From positions 248,001-312,000 of the forward strand of contig CALLQI010000018.1 in assembly GCA_938014885.1 (NCBI GenBank): a stretch of DNA of 64,000 bases, written 5' to 3'. The translations under genes were made by a program, and so were the position numbers. Shown here piece after piece: positions 1 to 9,227 of this stretch (positions within the stretch are counted from its first letter, which is position 1; each line of letters starts with the position of its first letter). Under the pieces are notes generated by a model, which was not told the origin of the DNA, ran no database searches, and saw nothing but the letters and a program-made list of their open reading frames with translations. The DNA comes from an uncultured bacterium. Its GTDB lineage: Bacteria; Planctomycetota; UBA8742; UBA2392.

Positions 1-716
1 GTCACGGAGCAAGCCTACGGTCAGCAGAGGCGCTGAGACGGCAATGGCTTTCTCTGTGCCATCTGTGAAATCTGTGGATGCGCGGTTCGGTAGTTCAAAC
101 AGAGTTACAGAGTACGGCAACTGCGTTTGAACCACGGATTGCCTCGCGCTGCGTTGCCGGCGCCATCCAGGCATGTTTACGCATGTGCACCGATGGTTGC
201 TTTGCGTCGGACTTCGTTTTGAGCCACGGAGGGACACGGAGTTACACGGAGCGGCTGTGTCGCGAGGCCGTCGCGCTGGGCTCCGTGTCTATCCGTGTGA
301 ATCCGTGGTTCAAACGCAGTTGGCCCTGTTCACCAGAGTCCCGCGTAGGTCAGGCCTTCGCATGGCGTGACCACCCGGGTCGCGGTGCAAGTCTACGGTT
401 ACTGCATACAGCCGCAGTTACCGTGAACTGTCGACCGTCGACTGTTGGCCCTGAACCGCAACCGCAAGCTCGTACCCATCCAGCACGGCGTTTGGCTTGT
501 AAGGATTCTGCTGGCGCGGCTACTTGGCTGGCATTACCGTATTGCCACTGAATAAGCTTGCGGGCGCGTACCGGCCGGGGACAACCTGGCCGCCGGCCAC
601 GGGGTTGTGGGAGACTCCGGCGTCCCGCGGCAGCACTGGCCGTGAAGTAAATGAAGCATCCGGGTGACAATCTCGATGCCACCCTTGTTTACGATACTGG
701 GCGAGGAGGACATTCC
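1..716. repeat. Intergenic mosaic of dispersed repeats
   Basis: No convincing gene lies here; the open frames are shadows of repeats that recur elsewhere in the window. Visible modules are ATCCGTG-type direct repeats (about 55-85 and 275-320, recurring near 22575, 48830 and 48965), a GGCAACTGCGTTT junction at 116-128, and a roughly 60-bp module at 390-450 containing ACTGTCGACCGTCGACTGT. The last module is repeated at 11758-11818 and, inverted, near 21673-21735. Confidence 0.7.
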
Positions 717-1253
717 ATGAAGCAGCCTAATTGGCTCGCGTCCGTCGTATCCGCATGCGCCGCGCTGATCGGTGTGGCCGGGATCGCGACCCTGACGCTT
801 GCATCGGCCAAAACCACGCCGCTGAGTATGCCGGCGGGCCCCGTACCCCCGGCGCCCACCGTTACGGCACCGGAAACGCCGGCCAACCCCAACGTGTCGC
901 CCCGCGCCAAGGATTCCGAGGTGCCGCGCATGCAGGGCAACGTGACCGACATGATGATCGGCGTGTTCGCGGCCATTGAGCGCGGCGACACCGCATGGCT
1001 GGCCCGCACCATGCAGGAAAAGGCCGACCGCGAATTCCTGACCGAAGACGACCTGCACGACGCGCACCGCCAGTTCACCTGGCGCAGCATCCGACCGTAC
1101 TGGGCCAAGGTGCAGGCGGCGTGGGACGCGCGCGAATACACACTGCAGGAAGACGACGACGCGGCGACGATGGTGCTGCAGGTGGGCGGCAACCTGGGCG
1201 AGATCACGCTCAAGTTCATCCGCATCGACAACAACTGGTACTTCGTGTTCTAG
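717..1253 (+). CDS. Membrane-anchored small protein, possible NTF2-like domain
   Basis: The protein has 178 residues and I do not recognise it as a named family. The ATG at 717 is preferred over an upstream in-frame start because GAGGAGGA lies 7-13 bases before it. Residues about 8-31 form a hydrophobic N-terminal anchor, 35-66 a Pro/Ala linker, and 70-178 an alpha-beta domain that opens with a GDTAWL helix and ends in a NNWYFVF strand. That layout resembles small NTF2-like (DUF4878-type) domains, but this is inferred from pattern only. It ends 14 bases before the next gene, so the two are probably co-transcribed and act at the cell envelope. Confidence 0.6.
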   Translation: MKQPNWLASVVSACAALIGVAGIATLTLASAKTTPLSMPAGPVPPAPTVTAPETPANPNVSPRAKDSEVPRMQGNVTDMMIGVFAAIERGDTAWLARTMQEKADREFLTEDDLHDAHRQFTWRSIRPYWAKVQAAWDAREYTLQEDDDAATMVLQVGGNLGEITLKFIRIDNNWYFVF

Positions 1254-1267
1254 GTCAGGAGCAGGCG

Positions 1268-4200
1268 ATGTCGAACAAGACCAACCTTCGCGCCGTGCTG
1301 GCGCTGGCTTTGATGGCGATGCTGCTGGGCGCGTGCGGCGGCGGTGGCGGTTCCAGTGGCGGCGGCGGCACGGTAAAGCCGCAGCCCGCCTACGACATGC
1401 AGCCCGTGGGCCCCAGCCTGAACGGCGCGCAGGTCAACCGGCCCTTCAGCATTACGCTGAACTTCTTTGAACCCGGCACCACCAACCCGCGCAACGTGCA
1501 GTCAAACGAGACGATTACAGCCACCAAAGCGGCCGGGCCCGGCAACCTGACCGGCACCACCAGCCGCAAGGGCAACAACAGCCCCAGCCTCACGTTTGAC
1601 AACCTGATCCTTGACCAGGTGGGGCAGTACCAGCTTTCGTTCAACGGCCCCAAGGCCACGGCCGGGGTCACGACGATTCTGTTCAATGTGGGCGCGCAGC
1701 TTGACCTGCGGTTCACGGCCACGCCGACGGGCGCCTTGCGGAACAAGAATTTCTCGGTCACTGTCGAAACCTTTGACCCGGTGTCGGGCCTGGCGCAGGC
1801 TGCCGGCTACCCTGTGGACATCAGCCTGACTGTCGCCACGGGCAGCGGCAACCTGGGCGGCACGACAACGCAGACGTTGAGTGCCGGCAGCAGCCTCACG
1901 TTCACGCAGGTTACGTACGACACGGCGGGCAACCTCAGCCTGCGCGCGAGCGCGTTTGGCTTCCCGCCGGCGACCAGCGCGGTTTTTGTGGTGGACACGA
2001 TTGTGATGGCCTTCAGCGGCACACCCGCCAACGTGCTTGTGAACGGCAGCTTTTCGCTGACCCTCAATTTGACCGGGCAGATTTCGGGTGTGCCGGTCGC
2101 GCCCAGCCCGGCCATCAGCGGCACGCTGACGGTTGCAAGCGGCGGCGGTGCCTTGGGCGGCGGCACCAGCGCCAACAGCAGCGGCAGCACGCTTACGTTC
2201 AGCGGGCTGACCTACAACCAGATTGGCGCGGCGACCTTCACCGCAAGCTCGCCCGACGCGGCCAGCGTCACCACCGGCACGATCAACTTCGGCGTGGACC
2301 TGCTGGTGACGGCCACGGGCCCGACTTCGGTGGCGCCCAATGCAAGCTGGAGCCCCTTCAACTTCCGCGTCGTGGACGGCACCGGCGCAACGTGGCTTGG
2401 CGCGGCCGGACCCTTGAACTGGAGCCTGACGAATTCATCCAGCGCGCAGATCCAGAGCGGCAGCGTGGCCTTCACAGCGGGCATCGCCAGCGTAACCCCA
2501 AGCCCGATCGCCACGGCAGGCAGCTACACACTGACAGGCAGCATCACCAACCCCAACACGGACAGCGCCAGCATCGGTTTGAGCGTCACGTCGTTCACGC
2601 TGATCAATGAGCCCGGCGCGTTCGCGGCGCTCAAGAGCACGCGGGTGAACAACCCCTACAGTGACAGCGCCAGCTTTGCGGCCCCGGGCGGCACGCTCAG
2701 CTACGGTTTGCTCAGCGGTACTTTGCCCGCAGGTTTGAACCTGAACACGAGTAACGGCACGATCAGCGGCACGCCGACCACGGCGGGCTCGTATTCGTTC
2801 ACGCTGTACGCGTTGCTGGCGGGCAACCAGGCCCAGCCGATTCGCTGCGCACTGGCGGTGTTCAGTGCCAACGAAACAGAGTTCGTGAGCGGCCAGAACT
2901 TCAAGAATGCCGGGCCCTACCAGGTCTCCGGCCCCTTTGATGACACGTGGTCATTCACGTCGGGATTTGACGGAATCACCTGGGCGCAGTCCGGCCAGCC
3001 TGCCTGCAAGATGCAGGTCTACTACCCCAACTTCGCGGGCTCGCCCACGCCGCCCAGCCCGGCGCCGGTGCTGGTGCATCACCGCGGCCGCGGCTTCAAC
3101 TACGATGACTACGATGTGGCCCTGGGCGCGCACCTGGCCAGCTGGGGTTTCATCTTTGTCAGTGTTGAGGACTACCAGTCGTTCCGCAACACGCTGAACA
3201 GCCCGCCGGTCTATGCGCCTTATGACAACAACGACGTCAACCGTTGCCACGTCTCAGCCAGCTTCTTCCAGGAAGGCGCGATGAACCGGGTGCTCGCACG
3301 CAACGCCAACTCGGGCGACGCATTGTTCAACCGCGTGGACGTGAACAACATCTTCATGAGCGGCCACAGCCGCGGCGGCGGTGCCACACATTACACGCAC
3401 CACCGCAACCTGAACCTGAAGATCAAGGGCGTGATCTACTTCATGGGCTACGACCTGCGCAATTTCGCCGGCTTTGTCAGTGGCACCGGCAGCGCCCCCG
3501 CGTACTCGGGCATTCCCACGCCGCAGCCGCGCCTGCCCAGCATGATCATCGCGGGCGAGAACGACGGCGATCTGGTGTACCCGATCTGCGACCAGTTCAT
3601 TGATCGCGCGGTGGGCCAGGCGACGTTTGCCACCATCTACGGGGCGAATCACAACTATCTGGGCGACGCCAATCCGGCCGACGGGTCGCCGTACATAACC
3701 CGCGCGCAGGAGCAGGAGCGCATCCGAAATCTTGTTGTCGCATTCATGCGGCGCTGGGCGAACCTGGACCTTTCGCTTGAGGGCTTCCTGTACGGAAACG
3801 AGTTCGCCGGCAGCGATGAAGTCGGCGTGACAGCCTGGCGCAACATGAACGAAACGCTGGTCGTCGATGACAACCAGGACAGCAACAACAGCACCAACAG
3901 CATCAGCGGCGGCAACACGCTTTCCAGCGGGACGATGGCGACCAACGCTTCCATATATCCCGCCACTGGCAACATGAGTTCGCTGAACTTGCGCCACAAC
4001 CGACTTACCTTGAATGCGGCCACCATCACCACCTTTACCACCACCATCCCCGCAGCCAGCCAGGACCGCAGCCGCAATCGGCGCTTCATCATGCGCATCG
4101 GCAGTGTGGACACCGCCAGTGCTGTAAAGGGCTTTGACTGGGTCACTGTGCAGGTGCGTCTGACCGACGCGCAGAACGACCAGGCCACGATCACGCTGTT

Positions 4201-4414
4201 CAACCGCAATGCGCAAAACAGCACGTACCTGCCGGACTACACGGGCACTCAGAATGTGTACGACCGTTTCGTTGAGGCCAACGTGTTATTGTCGGCCTTC
4301 ACGGCGGCCAACCCGGCGCTGAACCTGAACCAGCTCAGCAACGTGCAACTCATCTTCGACACCGCCAGCGGCAGCAGCCGGCAGCTGTACTTCGACGACT
4401 TGCGCTTTGAGTAA
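1268..4414 (+). CDS. Large lipoprotein: Ig-like repeats plus alpha/beta hydrolase
   Basis: The protein has 1048 residues and is probably an envelope-anchored esterase or other hydrolase. The signal peptide ends in the lipobox LGAC (Cys23), followed by a Gly/Ser-rich tether. Residues about 40-540 hold successive beta-sandwich (Ig/filamin-like) repeats. The last has the LPAGLNLNTSNGTISGTP signature of the He_PIG putative-Ig family. Residues about 570-830 form an alpha/beta hydrolase with nucleophile elbow GHSRGG (Ser701), an acidic END/GD loop (Asp766 or Asp768) and GANHN (His795), a complete triad. A C-terminal beta domain (about 840-1048) looks carbohydrate-binding-like. The ATG at 1268 is chosen because it begins the signal peptide. 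The open frame extends upstream to 995, but that part overlaps the previous gene and is low-quality. The substrate is unknown. Confidence 0.75.
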   Translation: MSNKTNLRAVLALALMAMLLGACGGGGGSSGGGGTVKPQPAYDMQPVGPSLNGAQVNRPFSITLNFFEPGTTNPRNVQSNETITATKAAGPGNLTGTTSRKGNNSPSLTFDNLILDQVGQYQLSFNGPKATAGVTTILFNVGAQLDLRFTATPTGALRNKNFSVTVETFDPVSGLAQAAGYPVDISLTVATGSGNLGGTTTQTLSAGSSLTFTQVTYDTAGNLSLRASAFGFPPATSAVFVVDTIVMAFSGTPANVLVNGSFSLTLNLTGQISGVPVAPSPAISGTLTVASGGGALGGGTSANSSGSTLTFSGLTYNQIGAATFTASSPDAASVTTGTINFGVDLLVTATGPTSVAPNASWSPFNFRVVDGTGATWLGAAGPLNWSLTNSSSAQIQSGSVAFTAGIASVTPSPIATAGSYTLTGSITNPNTDSASIGLSVTSFTLINEPGAFAALKSTRVNNPYSDSASFAAPGGTLSYGLLSGTLPAGLNLNTSNGTISGTPTTAGSYSFTLYALLAGNQAQPIRCALAVFSANETEFVSGQNFKNAGPYQVSGPFDDTWSFTSGFDGITWAQSGQPACKMQVYYPNFAGSPTPPSPAPVLVHHRGRGFNYDDYDVALGAHLASWGFIFVSVEDYQSFRNTLNSPPVYAPYDNNDVNRCHVSASFFQEGAMNRVLARNANSGDALFNRVDVNNIFMSGHSRGGGATHYTHHRNLNLKIKGVIYFMGYDLRNFAGFVSGTGSAPAYSGIPTPQPRLPSMIIAGENDGDLVYPICDQFIDRAVGQATFATIYGANHNYLGDANPADGSPYITRAQEQERIRNLVVAFMRRWANLDLSLEGFLYGNEFAGSDEVGVTAWRNMNETLVVDDNQDSNNSTNSISGGNTLSSGTMATNASIYPATGNMSSLNLRHNRLTLNAATITTFTTTIPAASQDRSRNRRFIMRIGSVDTASAVKGFDWVTVQVRLTDAQNDQATITLFNRNAQNSTYLPDYTGTQNVYDRFVEANVLLSAFTAANPALNLNQLSNVQLIFDTASGSSRQLYFDDLRFE

Positions 4415-4567
4415 CGGGCGTATCTGCCAAGGGCAACCGCAACGGCGTTTGCCCACGAAGCACACGAAGCAGCGCGAAGAACGGCAACGGCTTTCTGGGT
4501 TCACTGCAACTGCGTAACGCCAGGTCGCAGAGACTCGCCGCGGGCCTGCGGTGCCGGGTAAATGCGT

Positions 4568-4663
4568 TTCCACACTAAGTCACCAAGGCACGAAGCAAGG
4601 CAAAGCCATCGGTTGCTGCTGGTGCCTGTTGCGTCATGCCTTTCTTGGTGACTTCGTGTGGAA
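4568..4663. repeat. MITE-like element with 20-bp inverted ends, copy 1
   Basis: The left end TTCCACACTAAGTCACCAAG and the inverted right end differ at a single base in 20. The ~56-bp interior is shared with the copies at 4837, 9626, 17277 and 20021. There is no coding capacity. Confidence 0.7.
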
Positions 4664-4836
4664 CCCGCAGTTTTGGGTGTCTCGGCGGCTGGTCGCATCG
4701 CGCGCTTACTCGACGACCGGGACGTTGCCTTCCGGCGGGCGGGGTAAGAACGGCAACTGCTTTTTGGGTTGACTACAAGGGCGTAACGCCAGGTCGCAGA
4801 GGCTCGCTGCGGGTCTGCGGTGCCGGGCAAATGCGT

Positions 4837-4940
4837 TTCCACACTAAGACACCAAGGCACGAAGCAAGGCAAAGCCATCGGTTGCTGCTGGCGCCTGTTG
4901 CGTCATGCCCTTCTTGGTGACTTGGTGTCTTCGTGTGGAA
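4837..4940. repeat. MITE-like element with inverted ends, copy 2
   Basis: This is a 104-bp copy of the element at 4568, part of the 277-bp tandem duplication. It has an extra CTTGGTGT segment near the right end, as seen in most other copies. Confidence 0.7.
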
Positions 4941-4982
4941 CCCGCAGTTTTGGGTGTCTCGGCGGCTGGTCGCATCGCGCGC

Positions 4983-5270
4983 TTACTCGACGACGGGGAC
5001 GTTGCCTTCCGGCGGGCGGGGGCGGTTGGCCGGCGGCGGCGGCAGCTCTTCGCGCGGCATGGTGCGCGGCGCGTTGTTCACCGGCAGGTCGATGCGCGGG
5101 ACATTCTGCAGGTTCTGCTCGTCCGCGGCCTTTTGCAGCGAGCTCAGGTCGATGAAGAACATCGGCACGAAAATCATCGCCAGCAGCACCGCCAGCACCA
5201 GCATTGTGCTGGGGCGCATGTCGCGCATGAAACCGCCCGGTGTCGGATCATCGTCCGTTGCCATGCGCAT
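4983..5270 (-). CDS. Small single-pass membrane protein in terminase operon
   Basis: The protein has 95 residues (93 if the second ATG at 5264 is used) and I do not recognise it. An N-terminal polar stretch is followed by one hydrophobic segment (about residues 20-42, FVPMFFIDL at its end) and a Pro-rich hydrophilic tail. It starts 3 bases after the terminase stop codon, so it is co-transcribed with the packaging genes. A single membrane helix after terL could suit a holin- or spanin-like role, but nothing in the sequence proves it. The last codons are duplicated in the adjacent tandem repeat (see 4415-4982). Confidence 0.6.
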   Translation of the reverse strand: MRMATDDDPTPGGFMRDMRPSTMLVLAVLLAMIFVPMFFIDLSSLQKAADEQNLQNVPRIDLPVNNAPRTMPREELPPPPANRPRPPEGNVPVVE

Positions 5271-5273
5271 ACC

Positions 5274-6518
5274 CTACCAGACTGCCTTGCTGGAATTCCA
5301 GAGCACGTGCTTGCCTATTCCGGCCACCAGGTACCGCAGCGCGTCGAGCGCGTGGTCGTCTTTCTTCACCGGCACAGGCTCAGCGCCGCCTGCGGCCTCG
5401 GCCCAATGGTAGTTTTCGAACTCGCGGATCAGCTTCACGCATGACTCATCCACCTGCATCCCGGGCTCGTCGCCTTTGCCCTTCAGCACTTGGCGCACAC
5501 GGTTGATGCCCGGCAGCACCGGGTTTGCCGCACGCTGCAGGATGATCCCGTGTGTCTTGAGTTCCGCGATGGCGCCCGGGCCGGAAGGGTCGCCCCAACT
5601 GGGGCCGAAATTGCATCCGCGCGCCGTGAACTCGGCGTCGATGGCCAGGATCCGCGCCGCGTGCTCGGCCATCGTCAGGCCCGCTGCCACGTATTCGCGC
5701 AGCACCAGAATTCGCCCGTGGTCGTCACACCCCCACAGGCACGCCAGCGGGTTCGAGTAGCCAAAGTCGATCCCCCGGTAAATCACAGCGCCTGCTGGCA
5801 CCGTCAGCGCCGCCACGTGCGTCTGGCGCGAGAACTCGGTGTACACGCGGCCGGCACCCTGCACGAACTCGCCCTCATATTGCTCGGCGAACACGTTGGC
5901 GGGCAGCGTTTCACGCGCGGCTTCGACTTCATCGTGGGCCACCAGCGGGTTGTCGGCGGTCTTGAAGCGAAAGCTGGCCCATTCGCCGCCGTCCAACCCG
6001 CGCTGGTACAGCTCATGCACCCAGTTCAGCCCGTGTGGCGTCGTGGGCACGATCAGCCGCCCGTTGCGCGACGACAGCCGCGCCCGCAGAAAGCGCACGA
6101 ACACATCGTGCGGGATGTGCGCGGCCTCGCACAACAGCATGAAGTCCACGGCCGCACCCAGCAGGCTTTCCGGCGAATTGGCGCTGAGCGTATCGACCCG
6201 CCCGCCCCAGCGCGTGAGCATGCTTGAGGCCGTGCGCAGCCCCCCGTCCAGCAGGACCGCGCCGGCACCCAGTTCAGGCCCCAGGTCATCGCGCAGGTAA
6301 TGGAACTCGTGGCGCGCCAGGGCGTAACTGGGCGCGACCAGCCAGCCCTGCCCGCCGCCCGTCAACACGTCGCGCAGCACGTCACGCGCCGCCGCCAGCG
6401 ACTTGCCAAAGCGCGCGCCGGCAATCAGCACTTTGAAGCGCGCTGCCGAGTCATGGAACAGCGCCTGGCCCGCGTGGGGCTCGTAGCGCATGACCCGGAA
6501 CAGCTCATTGCCGCTCAT
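5274..6518 (-). CDS. terL: Phage terminase large subunit-like ATPase/nuclease
   Basis: The protein has 414 residues from ATG 6518, which has GGGGAC just upstream and overlaps the preceding gene by 14 bp; longer starts lie inside that gene. Terminase large subunits pump DNA into phage proheads and cut it. The N-terminal ATPase has Walker A GARFGKS, an adjacent WLVAPSY strand and a Walker B-like DFMLLCEAAHIP. The catalytic pair there reads CEA rather than the usual DE, and the TTPHGLN coupling motif follows. The C-terminal RNase-H-like nuclease has GIDFGYSNP, GDPSGPG and KKDDHALDALRY, giving three acidic positions. Both domains look intact, so the enzyme may be active. No small terminase subunit, portal or capsid gene is adjacent; those with matching context start at 34131. 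Confidence 0.88.
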   Translation of the reverse strand: MSGNELFRVMRYEPHAGQALFHDSAARFKVLIAGARFGKSLAAARDVLRDVLTGGGQGWLVAPSYALARHEFHYLRDDLGPELGAGAVLLDGGLRTASSMLTRWGGRVDTLSANSPESLLGAAVDFMLLCEAAHIPHDVFVRFLRARLSSRNGRLIVPTTPHGLNWVHELYQRGLDGGEWASFRFKTADNPLVAHDEVEAARETLPANVFAEQYEGEFVQGAGRVYTEFSRQTHVAALTVPAGAVIYRGIDFGYSNPLACLWGCDDHGRILVLREYVAAGLTMAEHAARILAIDAEFTARGCNFGPSWGDPSGPGAIAELKTHGIILQRAANPVLPGINRVRQVLKGKGDEPGMQVDESCVKLIREFENYHWAEAAGGAEPVPVKKDDHALDALRYLVAGIGKHVLWNSSKAVW

Positions 6519-7827
6519 CGGGGGTCCCCGCGTCATGGACAAAGTATTGCGGCCGCGCGTGCAGCCGCGCCAGCGCCCGCTCAAGCACCGAGCCGGGCAC
6601 CAGCCCGGCCTGCCGCGCGTGCCCGTGGCCGGTCTGCACCCGTGAACGCGCGACCGCGGCCAGCGCGGCGGCGAGTTTTGCGGCCTGGGCAGGCGGCAGT
6701 GCGCCCAGCACACGCTGTCGCATGGATGCGTCATGCAGCATTTCGGCATCAAGGCCCAGCCTCGCCAGCAGCTTAAGCAGGCGGCGGTTGCACGGCGGCT
6801 GGATCAACGGCCCGGGGTTGAAGCCCGCGCGCAACAGAAAGTCGCTGAACTGGCCCAGTTGCGCCACGCACTCAACCCAGCGCACGCCGAGTTGCCGCAT
6901 GCCGTGCCGCAACAGAGCTTGCGCCACGCCGGCTCCACGCGCGCGCGGGTCCACGATCACGCGTTGCAGGTTGCGGACTTCGCGGTTCAACGCGGCGGCA
7001 CCAAACTGCCGCACCCGCACCGGGTGAAAGCGCGCGGGCAGCATTTCGCGCCGGGCAGCCAGCAGCAGATGCGGGTAGCCGAACAGCGCGATCGCCACAT
7101 CTTCGCCGCCCAGCCGGGCGATGAAGGCGTGCGAGGTCGGCCCCGGCAGCCCGGGCCCAAGGTAATGCCAGCGGGCAAAACGTGCGTAGTCAGCGCGGCG
7201 CGCCGGCACGATCTCAAGCTCGTCGGCCAGCGCGCGGGGCGCGGGCGGGGCCTGATCGTGCAGGGCACCATCCGCCCCCAGGCCAAGCACCCGCGACGCG
7301 CCCAGATACGGCAGCAGTTCAGGCCGGTGCGTTGAGGCCGCAACACGCAACCCAAGCCTGCGCGCCACGCGGGCCACGGTCTGGGCCAGTGCGCAGGCGG
7401 CAAGCTGATCGAGGTGCGTGTCGAATTCGTCCAGCACCAGCAGCCCGCCGTCGCGGCAGCGCAGCAGAGTTTCGGCAATGCAAAGCCGCGCATACTCGCC
7501 CGCGGAAAGGCAGCGCACGGGCAGTTGCCACAGCCGGCCGTCGGCAAGGCCGCACGACGCGAGCACGCGCAGCAGGCGGGCCGAATCGGCGATGTCGGCA
7601 AACAGCGCCAGCACGGGCGTGTCGTCGCGCCGGGGTTGCGCGGGTGCAACGCCTCCGTGGTGCCGGCGCAGGGCTTCCAGGGCCAGCGTCTTGCCGCTGC
7701 CGCTTGGGCCCAGCAGCGCCAGCACCTGCCCGGGTGCGGGAAGCGGCAGCATGGCGGGCGCGGGCGGCGCGACGCACAAGGGCGCAAACCCGAAAGCGCG
7801 GGCGGCGAACTTGATGTGCGCGTCCAT
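6505..7827 (-). CDS. ABC-type ATPase fused to GNAT acetyltransferase domain
   Basis: The protein has 440 residues from ATG 7827, placed one base after the upstream stop; longer frames run into that gene. Residues about 35-200 form an ABC ATPase with Walker A GPSGSGKT, signature LSAGEYARL and Walker B GLLVLDEFD. Residues about 210-345 form a GNAT fold with the acyl-CoA loop VIVDPRARGAGVAQAL. A basic helical tail (about 370-440) could bind nucleic acid. The architecture matches the COG2401 group (ABC ATPase fused to a predicted acetyltransferase), which has no transporter membrane domain. It overlaps terL by 14 bp, which suggests translational coupling and a role in packaging or DNA handling. 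The substrate is unknown. Confidence 0.78.
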   Translation of the reverse strand: MDAHIKFAARAFGFAPLCVAPPAPAMLPLPAPGQVLALLGPSGSGKTLALEALRRHHGGVAPAQPRRDDTPVLALFADIADSARLLRVLASCGLADGRLWQLPVRCLSAGEYARLCIAETLLRCRDGGLLVLDEFDTHLDQLAACALAQTVARVARRLGLRVAASTHRPELLPYLGASRVLGLGADGALHDQAPPAPRALADELEIVPARRADYARFARWHYLGPGLPGPTSHAFIARLGGEDVAIALFGYPHLLLAARREMLPARFHPVRVRQFGAAALNREVRNLQRVIVDPRARGAGVAQALLRHGMRQLGVRWVECVAQLGQFSDFLLRAGFNPGPLIQPPCNRRLLKLLARLGLDAEMLHDASMRQRVLGALPPAQAAKLAAALAAVARSRVQTGHGHARQAGLVPGSVLERALARLHARPQYFVHDAGTPDERQ

Positions 7828-7828
7828 A

Positions 7829-8038
7829 TCAGTTGCCCAAGAAGCGGACTTCGCCGTCGTCGTCGGGGTACTTGCCTTCAAGTTCATGGACCATGCCGCG
7901 CAAAGCTTCATCGCGCGAAAGGCCCACGCCCAGCACGGTGTGGTCGATCAGGCACAGGCACAGGTACACGCGCTCTTTGGAAAAGCCGAAATCAAGCTCG
8001 CGCGAAAGCAGCAGGTAGGGCACGGCAGACAGGTCCAT
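7829..8038 (-). CDS. Small acidic hypothetical protein, first gene of terL operon
   Basis: The protein has 69 residues and no recognised family. GGAG about 8 bases upstream supports the start. The sequence is a compact alpha-beta type (VYLCLCLIDHTVLGVGLSR followed by an acidic helix and KYPDDDGEVRF). It may encode a small partner protein; its size and position before terL would suit a small terminase or adaptor subunit, but no helix-turn-helix is evident, so this is speculation. Its stop overlaps the start region of the ATPase/GNAT gene with a single-base gap. Confidence 0.55.
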   Translation of the reverse strand: MDLSAVPYLLLSRELDFGFSKERVYLCLCLIDHTVLGVGLSRDEALRGMVHELEGKYPDDDGEVRFLGN

Positions 8039-8222
8039 GGCAGGGCTCCGGCGGGGACCATTCCCCTGCCCTTAGCAAGAGTGGCGCACAGGCCGCCTGA
8101 GCCGTGTGCCGCGAAGCCTTGCCCATGGCCGGTTTGCGGGCACACGAAAGATTAATCGGGGCGGCCGCTGTGCCCGGGCTTCCCCTGCCCGGTCCGATAC
8201 ATAAAGGTATGCTTCAATCACC

Positions 8223-9227
8223 ATGCCCAGCAGACGCTTCCAGCAGGTTGAAAGCCTTGAGGTCCACATCCTCGGCATGCCGCTTGACCACGGCGCGGGC
8301 CGCCGCGGCGTGGGCATGGGCCCAAGCGCGATCCGCATCGCCGGGCTGCTTGAGAAGCTGCGCAACATCGGCCACCAGATTGAAGACCACGGCGACGTGA
8401 TCATCCGCGACGTCGAACGCGACAAGTCCGCCCCGGCCACCCCGCCGGAAACCCCGCCGACGATCAAGGGCAAGGCGAACCACCTGCCGCTGATCGTGCG
8501 CGCCTGCGACGCGGCACACGAACACGTGAAGCGCATCGTGAAGAAGGGCGGCTTTCCGCTGGTGATCGGCGGCGACCACAGCATGAGCATCGGCACCATC
8601 GCGGGCCTGGCAGCCGGCATCCGCGAAGAAGAAGCTGAGCTGAAGGCCAAGGGCATCCAGGATGAACTTACGCTGGGCGTGATCTGGATCGATGCCCACG
8701 GTGACCTGAACACGCCCGAAACCAGCCCCAGCGGCAACATCCACGGTATGCCCGTGGCCGTGGCCCTGGGACAAGGGCCCGACGCGCTGACCAAGATCGG
8801 CGGGTTTGCGCCCAAGGTTTCGCCGAATGACTTTGTGCTGGTGGGCCTGCGTGACCTGGACCGGCAGGAAAAGCGCGCGATTCTCGACAGCGGCGTGCAC
8901 GCCTTCACGATGAAGGATATCGACGAACGCGGCATGGCCGCCGTGATGCGCGACGCGATCAACCTGGCCACACGCAACACCGATTACCTGCACGTCAGCT
9001 TCGACATCGACAGCGTGGACCCGCGCGTGGCCCCCGGCACCGGCACCACAGTGGTCGGCGGGCTGACCTACCGCGAAGCCCACCTGGCGATGGAAATGAT
9101 CGCCGAAAGCGGGATGCTGACGAGCCTGGAACTGGCCGAAGTAAACCCGATCCTCGACATCTACAACCAGACCGGCCAACTGGCCGTAGAGCTGATCGCC
9201 AGCGCCCTGGGCAAAACCATCCTGTAA
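8223..9227 (+). CDS. rocF: Arginase
   Basis: The protein has 334 residues, near the family's usual 300-330. Arginase hydrolyses L-arginine to ornithine and urea in the cytosol using two Mn(II) ions. All metal ligands are visible: GGDH (His119), DAHGD (Asp157, His159, Asp161) and FDIDSVDP (Asp261, Asp263). The SGNIHGMP segment is characteristic of arginases rather than agmatinases or formiminoglutamases. An insertion of about 20 residues rich in Pro/Thr lies near residues 65-90. The gene is divergent from the terL operon and stands alone. With hutH at 59.7 kb it indicates amino-acid catabolism. Confidence 0.93.
   Translation: MPSRRFQQVESLEVHILGMPLDHGAGRRGVGMGPSAIRIAGLLEKLRNIGHQIEDHGDVIIRDVERDKSAPATPPETPPTIKGKANHLPLIVRACDAAHEHVKRIVKKGGFPLVIGGDHSMSIGTIAGLAAGIREEEAELKAKGIQDELTLGVIWIDAHGDLNTPETSPSGNIHGMPVAVALGQGPDALTKIGGFAPKVSPNDFVLVGLRDLDRQEKRAILDSGVHAFTMKDIDERGMAAVMRDAINLATRNTDYLHVSFDIDSVDPRVAPGTGTTVVGGLTYREAHLAMEMIAESGMLTSLELAEVNPILDIYNQTGQLAVELIASALGKTIL

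Larger units (their letters stand above)
4415..4982. repeat. Intergenic tandem duplication, unit about 277 bp
   Basis: Sequence at about 4476-4745 is repeated with a 277-279-bp offset at about 4746-5025. Each unit holds a CACGAAG-type element with inverted ends and the same flank, and the second unit runs into the 3' end of the next minus-strand gene. The first unit therefore carries a detached copy of that gene's last ~19 codons (4706-4762). The remaining part near 4447-4480 is another CCACGAAG module. No independent gene is seen. Confidence 0.75.

Noticed and set aside
1..650. Genes in the first 650 bp
   Set aside because: The open frames consist of dispersed repeats (ATCCGTG, ACTGTCGACC types) found in several other intergenic places.
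995..1267. Longer start of the Ig-like lipoprotein gene
   Set aside because: Region overlaps the previous gene in another frame and lacks protein-like sequence; a lipoprotein signal starts exactly at 1268.
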